From contig DASSOA010000044.1 of the NCBI GenBank assembly GCA_035701115.1, positions 1 to 6,335 on the forward strand: a stretch of DNA of 6,335 nucleotides. The letters run 5' to 3'. This document shows positions 1-4,960 of this stretch, one piece after another (the first letter of the stretch is position 1; each line of letters opens with the position of its first letter). The notes below the pieces were generated by a model, which saw nothing but the letters and a program-made list of their open reading frames with translations, was not told the DNA's origin and ran no database searches. Source of the stretch: DASSKW01 sp035701115. Lineage in GTDB: Bacteria > Pseudomonadota > Gammaproteobacteria > Natronospirales > REEB76. The translations under genes were made by a program, and so were the position numbers.

Positions 1-325
1 TCGTTCCGGCGATTACCTATTCACTGCCAGAGAAACCGTAAGGGACATATCGTTGATCGGATTACGATAGCCGTCGAACCTTTACAGCGCCGTTTCGCCA
101 CACGGTACGTGATTCGACGACACTCGACGAGACGCCGGGCAATTGTACCTTGGCTACAGTAAGTGGCGCTCCGCTCCACGCTGCGCCTTCCAGACATCGA
201 TTATCTGCTGCCGGTTAGACAGGAAGGCACACCAGCTCCGTTGTTTCTCCTCCGCCACGCCCGACTGAAGAATAATGTAACTCGTGTCGTGCCATCCTGC
301 TTCGCCGAGGTCAATTACTGCAGGG

Positions 326-339
326 TTGATCTGTATCAA
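326..339 (+). promoter_or_regulatory. FNR/Anr-type binding site
   Basis: The sequence TTGATCTGTATCAA matches the FNR/Anr consensus TTGAT-N4-ATCAA at all ten defined positions. The dyad extends one more pair outward (G325/C340). FNR-family regulators carry an oxygen-labile iron-sulfur cluster and activate transcription at low oxygen; Dnr-type NO sensors and some other Crp/FNR members recognise the same box. The centre (332.5) lies about 91 nt upstream of the usp start codon and about 42 nt upstream of the start site predicted from the -10 element, which is class II activator spacing. The match is seen directly; regulation is inferred. Confidence 0.75.
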
Positions 340-363
340 CTCTTCACGCGGCCGCCGCCGCAA

Positions 364-369
364 TATGAG
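364..369 (+). promoter_or_regulatory. Candidate -10 element of an FNR-dependent promoter
   Basis: TATGAG matches the sigma-70 -10 consensus at four of six positions. It would place the transcription start near 375, about 42 nt downstream of the centre of the FNR-type box, as at class II FNR promoters, where the activator replaces the need for a good -35. The resulting leader before the usp ATG would be about 50 nt. The call rests mainly on this spacing; the hexamer alone is weak. Confidence 0.4.
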
Positions 370-423
370 CCTGAAGCGAACAGAGAGCAAGGTTCACAAC
401 CGATTCAGGATCCTCGTATCGCA

Positions 424-957
424 ATGGGAATATACCGGCGCATATTGCTTCCGGTCGATGGTAGCCCCGCGTCAGACCGTGGTGCTGGCGAAGCCGTTCA
501 TCTTGCGCGGGATCAGGCGGCAGCGCTGCTTGTCCTGCACGTGATCGACACACTCGCGCTTACTATCGGAGGCGATAGCCAGCCGTATCTGGAAGGCATG
601 ATGGACGCCGCCTGTGAAGCAGCCGAGGGAATAGTCTGGAAGGTCAAGACGGCAGCTCATGCCAATGGCGTCGAAGCGGAAACCCGCGTCATCCAGGCCG
701 TAGCGACGCGGGTCACCGATATCATCCTCGAACAGACGCAAGAATGGCAAGCGGATCTGATCGTCATGGGAACCCACGGCCGCCGCGGGATCAACCGCCT
801 GTATCTCGGCAGTGATGCTGAATGGACGGTTCGGAATAGCCCCGTACCGGTATTGCTGGTGCGAGCCGAAGTTAATGAACGGGACGTGGAACCGGTGCGG
901 CGACACGAGTCTGAAGGACGGAATCGACCGCAAACCGTCCGCCACTATTGTGGATGA
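424..957 (+). CDS. Universal stress protein, UspA family (ATP-binding type)
   Basis: Predicted cytoplasmic single-domain UspA-fold protein of 177 residues. It opens with the family's first strand, ILLPVDGS (residues 7-14, with D12), and carries the nucleotide-binding signature G-x2-G-x9-G-S: GTHG at 116-119 and GS at 129-130, followed by the last strand PVPVLLVR (140-147). This is the ATP-binding subgroup rather than the UspA type that lacks the glycines. Typical members are about 140-150 residues; this one adds a charged, arginine-rich tail (about 149-177) I cannot assign. The ATG at 424 is chosen because it sits directly before the conserved first strand; the same frame is open to GTG 163. 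No strong Shine-Dalgarno is present: AGGA at 407-410 is 13 nt away. The gene follows an FNR/Anr-type box, suggesting induction at low oxygen, as known for several Usp proteins in Pseudomonas. The ABC ATPase gene starts 12 nt after the stop. Confidence 0.9.
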   Translation: MGIYRRILLPVDGSPASDRGAGEAVHLARDQAAALLVLHVIDTLALTIGGDSQPYLEGMMDAACEAAEGIVWKVKTAAHANGVEAETRVIQAVATRVTDIILEQTQEWQADLIVMGTHGRRGINRLYLGSDAEWTVRNSPVPVLLVRAEVNERDVEPVRRHESEGRNRPQTVRHYCG

Positions 958-969
958 TATATAGCACCC

Positions 970-1767
970 ATGTCTGCCGCAGTGGAAATTTCCGCACTGA
1001 CGCGGCGATTCGGAGACCGGATTGCCGTCGACGGTTTATCTGTCGCCGTTCAGCAGCGGACCATATTCGGTTTGCTCGGCACCAACGGTGCAGGTAAGAG
1101 CACGACAATCCGGATGCTGATCACATTGCTTGCGCCAACTTCCGGCAGCGCACAGGTCGCCGGCTTCGACATCGTCACCGCACCACGCGCGGTGCGTGCG
1201 CATATCGGCTACGTCCCACAGATGCTGTCCGCGGACGGCGAACTTACCGGACGTGAGAATCTGCTCATTTCGGCAAAGCTCTACGGCATCGCGCGCGAAG
1301 AACGCCGGCAGCGTATCCACGACGCACTCGAGTTCATGGCGCTCACGTCGTTCGCCGACACGCTGACGAGCCGCTACTCTGGGGGCATGATCCGCCGGCT
1401 CGAGATCGCGCAAGCGATGCTGCACCGTCCGGCGGTGCTGTTCCTCGATGAACCGACGGTTGGCCTCGACCCGGTTGCACGCCACGCAGTATGGGAGCGC
1501 ATCCGCAGTCTGCGATTCGATTACGGCACGACAATCGTAATGACCACGCACGACATGGACGAGGCCGATCACCTGTGCGATGCGGTGGGTTTCATGCACC
1601 TTGGTCGCCTGATCACGGTCGGCACACCGGGGGCGCTCAAGGCGCAGCTGGGGCCAGGTGCGACGCTCGACGATGTGTTCGTGCGCTACACCGGACCGGG
1701 GATAGCCGAGCGCGGCGATTATCGTGATGTCGCGCGTGCGCGGCGCACCGCAGAGCGCCTCGAATGA
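970..1767 (+). CDS. ABC transporter ATP-binding protein, DrrA-like
   Basis: ATPase subunit (265 aa) of an ABC-2 type exporter, expected to work at the inner face of the cytoplasmic membrane with the permease encoded next. All nucleotide-binding motifs are present in order: Walker A GTNGAGKST (37-45; threonine replaces the usual proline at 38), Q-loop Q84 in YVPQ, signature YSGGM (136-140, a variant of LSGGQ), Walker B VLFLDEP (156-162, catalytic E161), D-loop GLDP (165-168) and H-loop H194 in MTTHD. The C-terminal TLDDVFVRYTG (232-242) is the motif typical of DrrA/NodI/CcmA-like ATPases of ABC-2 exporters. The substrate cannot be read from sequence; related systems export drugs, lipids or polysaccharides. 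There is no clear Shine-Dalgarno before the ATG, so translation may depend on coupling to the usp gene 12 nt upstream. The stop overlaps the permease start. Confidence 0.93.
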   Translation: MSAAVEISALTRRFGDRIAVDGLSVAVQQRTIFGLLGTNGAGKSTTIRMLITLLAPTSGSAQVAGFDIVTAPRAVRAHIGYVPQMLSADGELTGRENLLISAKLYGIAREERRQRIHDALEFMALTSFADTLTSRYSGGMIRRLEIAQAMLHRPAVLFLDEPTVGLDPVARHAVWERIRSLRFDYGTTIVMTTHDMDEADHLCDAVGFMHLGRLITVGTPGALKAQLGPGATLDDVFVRYTGPGIAERGDYRDVARARRTAERLE

Positions 1768-2555
1768 TCGCGCCGTTGCATGCGGCGAGCGATTTCTCGC
1801 GGCAGGTGCTCGCGGTGGCGGAAAGCGATATCCGCAAACTGCGCCATGATCCTACCGAGCTGTTCACGCGCATGGTGCAACCGGTCTTGTGGCTGCTGGT
1901 GTTCGGTAATGTGCTCGCGAAAGCACGGGTGATGCCGACCGGCAATATCGGCTATCTCGATTTTATCGCTCCCGGGATTCTCGCCCAGAGTGTGCTCTTC
2001 GTCGCGATTTTCTATGGCGTGTCGGTGATCTGGGAGCGGGATCTGGGTATCCTGCAGAAGTTCCTGGTGAGCCCTGCCCCGCGCAGCGCGCTGGTGCTCG
2101 GCCGGGCGCTGTCCTCCGGCATACGCGGCCTGTCGCAGGGACTGGTGATCTACGTGCTGGCGCTGATTGCAGGGGTGCAACTGCGTCTCGGCCCGCCGGC
2201 GGTCCTCGCGGTTGCGTTCACGGTGATGCTCGCATCAGCGACCTTTGCGACGTTTTCGCTGGTGGTGGCGTGCCTGGTCAAGACACGTGAACGATTCATG
2301 GGCATCGGGCAGGTCCTGACGATGCCGCTGTTTTTCGCCAGCAACGCGATCTATCCAATCACGATGATGCCGGCGTGGCTACGCGGCGTCGCGCTCGCCA
2401 ATCCGCTCACCTATCAGGTCGACGCGCTGCGAACATTCATGCTACCGGGCGCGGCGAGCGCATTCGGCGTCGGCATCGACTTCGGTGTGCAGCTTGCGGT
2501 GCTCGCGCTCCTGGTGGCAACTGCCAGCCGGCTGTATCCCGGTATCATCACGTAG
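1764..2555 (+). CDS. ABC-2 type transporter permease, DrrB-like
   Basis: Integral membrane partner (263 aa) of the preceding ATPase. After an amphipathic N-terminus come about six hydrophobic segments, roughly at residues 38-54, 70-90, 122-143, 146-172, 181-200 and 238-257, the usual ABC-2 layout. Between segments 2 and 3 lies ERDLGILQKFLVSPAPRS (91-108), the conserved cytoplasmic E-rich loop (ERExGTLExL...P) that couples to the ATPase. NPLTYQVDALR (213-223), just before the last segment, is also typical of the family. Length is normal for a DrrB-type half permease, so the working transporter is probably two ATPases plus two permeases. The start overlaps the ATPase stop in an ATGA, implying translational coupling and equal expression. 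The substrate is unknown. Confidence 0.92.
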   Translation: MIAPLHAASDFSRQVLAVAESDIRKLRHDPTELFTRMVQPVLWLLVFGNVLAKARVMPTGNIGYLDFIAPGILAQSVLFVAIFYGVSVIWERDLGILQKFLVSPAPRSALVLGRALSSGIRGLSQGLVIYVLALIAGVQLRLGPPAVLAVAFTVMLASATFATFSLVVACLVKTRERFMGIGQVLTMPLFFASNAIYPITMMPAWLRGVALANPLTYQVDALRTFMLPGAASAFGVGIDFGVQLAVLALLVATASRLYPGIIT

Positions 2556-2573
2556 CCGCGGCGAATCGGCGGC

Positions 2574-2604
2574 CGGCACAGCTGCCGCGGCTGTGCCGAT
2601 TTGT
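2574..2604 (+). terminator. Candidate intrinsic terminator after the permease gene
   Basis: A perfect 9-bp GC-rich inverted repeat (CGGCACAGC at 2574-2582, GCTGTGCCG at 2590-2598, 7-nt loop) begins 18 nt after the permease stop. On the + strand it is followed by ATTTGTCT, a short and imperfect T-rich tract; on the - strand no T-tract follows. It therefore fits ending the usp-ABC transcript better than the opposing polX transcript, though the weak T-tract leaves real doubt. Confidence 0.5.
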
Positions 2605-2757
2605 CTCTGCCTGCAAGACCGGCGTTCGCACATGAATCGGTAAGCGCCGCCACGCGCCGTTACGCTTCGTGCAGCATCAATCCGGGCCGGCTGTCGCTCA
2701 TTCCCGTTTGTATCGGATTCTCCACCGCCCCCGACGGCGATGTGCTCCATCGTCCGC
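2605..2757. other. Convergent intergenic spacer between permease and polX
   Basis: The 202-bp gap between the two opposing stops contains the hairpin listed above and, in the rest, no convincing gene. On the - strand just after the polX stop there is only an imperfect, bulged inverted repeat (about 2730-2752) with no T-tract, so where polX transcription ends is unclear. Short open frames crossing here overlap the flanking genes and resemble nothing. Confidence 0.6.
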
Positions 2758-4512
2758 CTAAACTGTGGCCATGGCGCGCCGGGTTGCGTGCTGCGCCTGA
2801 ATCGTCCGCATGAATGCGCTGCGCGGCAGAGTATTCACTACATCCGCCGCTTCCAGCCAGCCACGGCGCGCCTGGCCGATCCCGAAGCGCAGATTGCCGA
2901 AGCCGGTGGCGCGATGTGAGTCGGAATTGATGCATACCTTTGCGCTCTCGGTCCTGGCCATGCGGCATCGGGCATCGTCGAGGTCGAGTCGATCAGGATG
3001 TGCGTTCAGCTCCAGAAAACAGCCCGCTGCGCGCGCCGCACGAATGATTACTTCCAGATCGGCATCATACGGCAGGCGCTCGTCGATCAATCTGCCGCTC
3101 GGGTGCGCGAGGATCGTAACCAGACCGCTTTGCACTGCCCGCACGATACGTGCGGTTTGCTGCGCGCGTGTCAGATCGAAGCGGCTGTGGACTGCGCCCA
3201 CTACGATGTCGAGCCGGCGCAATGCGGCCTCCGGCAAATCGAGGCTGCCATCTCCCAGAATATCGACTTCGATGCCCTTGAGTACGGTGATACCGCCGAG
3301 TGTCGCATTCAGGCGGTCGATTTCCAGTCCTTGCTGAGCGAGTCGCGCCGCGTCGAGCCCGTGTGCCACGGTGAGGCTATGCGAATGCTCGGTGATCGCA
3401 ATATAGGAAAGTCCGAAACGCTTTGCCGCCAGCGCCATTGCGCGCAGCGTGTCGTGACCGTCGCTCGCCTGGGTGTGCACGTGGAGGTCGCCTCGGAGGT
3501 CGGAGCACTCGATGAGTTGCGGCAAGTGTCCGGCCCGCGCCGCCTCGATCTCGCCCTGTGCTTCACGCAGTTCCGGCGCGATCCACGGCAACCCGACAGC
3601 GGCGAACACCGATTCTTCTGTATCGCCCGCGATGCGCCGTGTGCCACGGAACACGCCATACTCGTTGATCTTGAGGCCACGCTCGGCACCGAGGCGACGG
3701 ATTGCAATATTGTGAGCCTTGGAACCGGTGAAGTAATGCAGTGCCGCTCCCCAGGATCTTGGCTCCACCACTCGCAAATCGACCTGCACACCAGATTTCA
3801 GTACCACGGATGCACGCGTCGGACCACTCGCCAGTACGCGCGTGATTTCATCGTAAGCGATAAAGCGTCGCATCACACGCTCTCCGGCATCGGCGGCGAC
3901 CAGGATATCGAGATCGCCAACGGTCTCGCGCATGCGCCGATAGCTTCCGGCCACGGCCGTCTGCTTCACGCCGGATGTTTCACGCAGATAAGCAACAAGC
4001 GTCTCGGCATACTGCGCAGCCGTCGCAAGTTTGAAGCGCTGCTCGACGTTCTGCCGGGCTTGCGTCTCATCTAGGATCTTTCGCTGCAGCAGCGGACCGA
4101 AACCCGGCAACCCGGCGACACGCCCCCCGCGCGCCGCGTCTGCAAGCTGTGCTATGGTCTGCACATGCAACCCGTTATAAAGCGCACGCACGCGTTTCGG
4201 CCCTACCCCCGGGATCTTCAGTATCTCTGTAATCGCTGCCGGGAGCTCGTTCTGCAGCCGTCGGAGCAACGCACAACTGCCAGTGTCGATGATTTCGCCA
4301 ATTTTCGCTGCCAGATCCTTGCCAATTCCCGGGAGCCGCGGGAGCACCCCGCCCGTTTCGCGCAATGTCGCCGACAGCTCCTGCGGCAAGCCCTGCACAA
4401 CGCGTGCGCCGTTGCGGTAGGCACGAACGCGGAAAGGGTTCTCACCCTGGATTTCCAGCAGATCGGCAATCTGCTCGAATACTGCGGCAACATCGGCATT
4501 GTGAACCGGCAT
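2758..4512 (-). CDS. polX: DNA polymerase X family protein with C-terminal PHP domain (PolX)
   Basis: Family X DNA polymerase of 584 residues, close to the ~570-580 usual for bacterial PolX. These fill short gaps in base-excision and other repair, and the PHP domain gives a metal-dependent 3'-5' exonuclease and, in studied members, AP-endonuclease activity. Helix-hairpin-helix DNA-binding motifs are seen at PGIGKDLA (61-68), PGVGPKRV (101-108) and PGFGP (136-140). The palm has GS (189-190), the catalytic pair in GDLDILV (D200, D202) and the third aspartate in VDLRVV (D245); YFTGSKAHN (260-268) is the nucleotide-site motif. PHP metal ligands follow: DLHVHT (342-347, H344/H346), D351, EH (375-376), GIEVD (413-417, E415), H442, AHP (469-471) and SDSH (530-533). 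Both active sites look intact. The frame extends to 4605, but the ATG at 4512 is preferred: it has AAAGGA six nt upstream, starts the family's usual N-terminus, and avoids overlapping the dksA-like gene 14 nt upstream. Confidence 0.95.
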   Translation of the reverse strand: MPVHNADVAAVFEQIADLLEIQGENPFRVRAYRNGARVVQGLPQELSATLRETGGVLPRLPGIGKDLAAKIGEIIDTGSCALLRRLQNELPAAITEILKIPGVGPKRVRALYNGLHVQTIAQLADAARGGRVAGLPGFGPLLQRKILDETQARQNVEQRFKLATAAQYAETLVAYLRETSGVKQTAVAGSYRRMRETVGDLDILVAADAGERVMRRFIAYDEITRVLASGPTRASVVLKSGVQVDLRVVEPRSWGAALHYFTGSKAHNIAIRRLGAERGLKINEYGVFRGTRRIAGDTEESVFAAVGLPWIAPELREAQGEIEAARAGHLPQLIECSDLRGDLHVHTQASDGHDTLRAMALAAKRFGLSYIAITEHSHSLTVAHGLDAARLAQQGLEIDRLNATLGGITVLKGIEVDILGDGSLDLPEAALRRLDIVVGAVHSRFDLTRAQQTARIVRAVQSGLVTILAHPSGRLIDERLPYDADLEVIIRAARAAGCFLELNAHPDRLDLDDARCRMARTESAKVCINSDSHRATGFGNLRFGIGQARRGWLEAADVVNTLPRSAFMRTIQAQHATRRAMATV

Positions 4513-4518
4513 TGGCTG

Positions 4519-4524
4519 TCCTTT
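4519..4524 (-). promoter_or_regulatory. Ribosome binding site of polX
   Basis: AAAGGA on the - strand, six nt before the ATG at 4512 and directly after the upstream stop codon (TAG, 4527-4529). It decides the polX start against the longer in-frame option at 4605 and implies that ribosomes finishing the dksA-like gene can reinitiate on polX. Confidence 0.75.
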
Positions 4525-4526
4525 CC

Positions 4527-4919
4527 CTATCCCGCAACGCCCGTGGCGCGCTGGCGCAACTCGTGCACATGCTGGCAATCGTAGCAGCGCTTCGCGGTCG
4601 GCCACGCCAGTAACCGCTGGTAGTGAATGTCACTGCCGCAGTCAATGCATACGCCGTAACTGCCGTTTTCGATGCGGGCGCGCGCCGCTTCGATATCCCG
4701 CAGTTCTTCGACATCCCGTGCGAGTTGGGCACGATCAAGCGTTGCCGCCGCTACAGCCGCAGCCTCGTCGCCTTCATCGTGCATCGCCACCACCGTTGCC
4801 GCTTCATCCTTGCCGGTCGCCGAATCGCGCTCTCGCGCGATGTCGCCGGCGATCCGGGCATATCGCTTGTCCATCAACCGTTGCAAGTGGATCCGTTGTT
4901 CATTTGTCAAGGCGCTCAT
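4527..4919 (-). CDS. DksA/TraR-family zinc-finger transcription regulator
   Basis: A 130-residue member of the DksA/TraR family, which binds RNA polymerase through the secondary channel and changes initiation at selected promoters. A C4 zinc finger is complete: C91-x2-C94-x17-C112-x2-C115. The coiled-coil tip DEGDEA (48-53) fits the DxxDxA motif DksA needs for activity, and its distance to the first cysteine (43 residues from D48) equals that in E. coli DksA as I recall it (D71 to C114). The protein lacks about 23 N-terminal residues relative to E. coli DksA (151 aa). On gap-free alignment, residues known to contact ppGpp in E. coli DksA are mostly changed (L95 to E72, K98 to D75, R129 to W106, K139 to Q116; R91 kept as R68), so it is probably a paralogue, not the housekeeping DksA. 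CCGGAG with a 6-nt spacer precedes the ATG. It lies between groEL and polX in one apparent operon. Confidence 0.9.
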   Translation of the reverse strand: MSALTNEQRIHLQRLMDKRYARIAGDIARERDSATGKDEAATVVAMHDEGDEAAAVAAATLDRAQLARDVEELRDIEAARARIENGSYGVCIDCGSDIHYQRLLAWPTAKRCYDCQHVHELRQRATGVAG

Positions 4920-4925
4920 GAAAAG

Positions 4926-4929
4926 CTCC
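4926..4929 (-). promoter_or_regulatory. Ribosome binding site of the dksA-like gene
   Basis: GGAG on the - strand, within CCGGAG, six nt before the ATG at 4919. It lies in the 41-nt gap after the chaperonin stop. I see no hairpin or promoter in that gap, so read-through from the chaperonin gene is the likely source of transcript. Confidence 0.65.
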
Positions 4930-4960
4930 GGTTCGTTTCAGGGAACATTTGCTGCCCAAA

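Larger units (their letters stand above)
1..423. other. Left-edge and upstream region of the usp gene, no gene called
   Basis: No complete gene can be supported here. At the left edge all three forward frames are open for a short way, with stops at 39-41, about 67-69 and 160-162. One may be the 3' end of a gene lying outside the window, but none gives a recognisable peptide. The frame of the downstream stress-protein gene stays open back to a GTG at 163, which would add 87 residues. That extension has no Shine-Dalgarno, does not resemble the UspA family and would run through the FNR-type palindrome at 326-339, so I treat it as non-coding. A 78-codon reverse frame (154-390) is also open but unrecognised. 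The recognisable content is regulatory: the palindrome and a candidate -10 element, both listed separately. Confidence 0.6.

Noticed and set aside
54..69. A second FNR-like site near TTGATCGGATTACGAT
   Set aside because: Only the left half-site matches; the right half does not fit ATCAA at the required spacing.
1..162. Possible 3' end of a gene entering from the left edge
   Set aside because: All three forward frames are open for a short distance and none yields a recognisable peptide, so no frame can be chosen.
154..390. A 78-codon open frame on the - strand in the upstream region
   Set aside because: The peptide resembles nothing I know, has no supporting ribosome binding site that I can see, and covers the regulatory palindrome.
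163..423. An 87-residue N-terminal extension of the universal stress protein from a GTG start
   Set aside because: No Shine-Dalgarno, no family similarity, and it would run through a perfect FNR-type box and candidate -10. The ATG at 424 sits directly before the conserved first strand.
2998..4074. A 358-codon open frame on the + strand
   Set aside because: It lies wholly antisense to polX, whose motifs are intact; its peptide has no recognisable domain. High GC content opens such shadow frames.
4513..4605. A polX start at 4605 giving a 615-residue protein
   Set aside because: It would overlap the dksA-like gene by about 79 nt and adds 31 residues foreign to the family; the ATG at 4512 has a well-placed AAAGGA.
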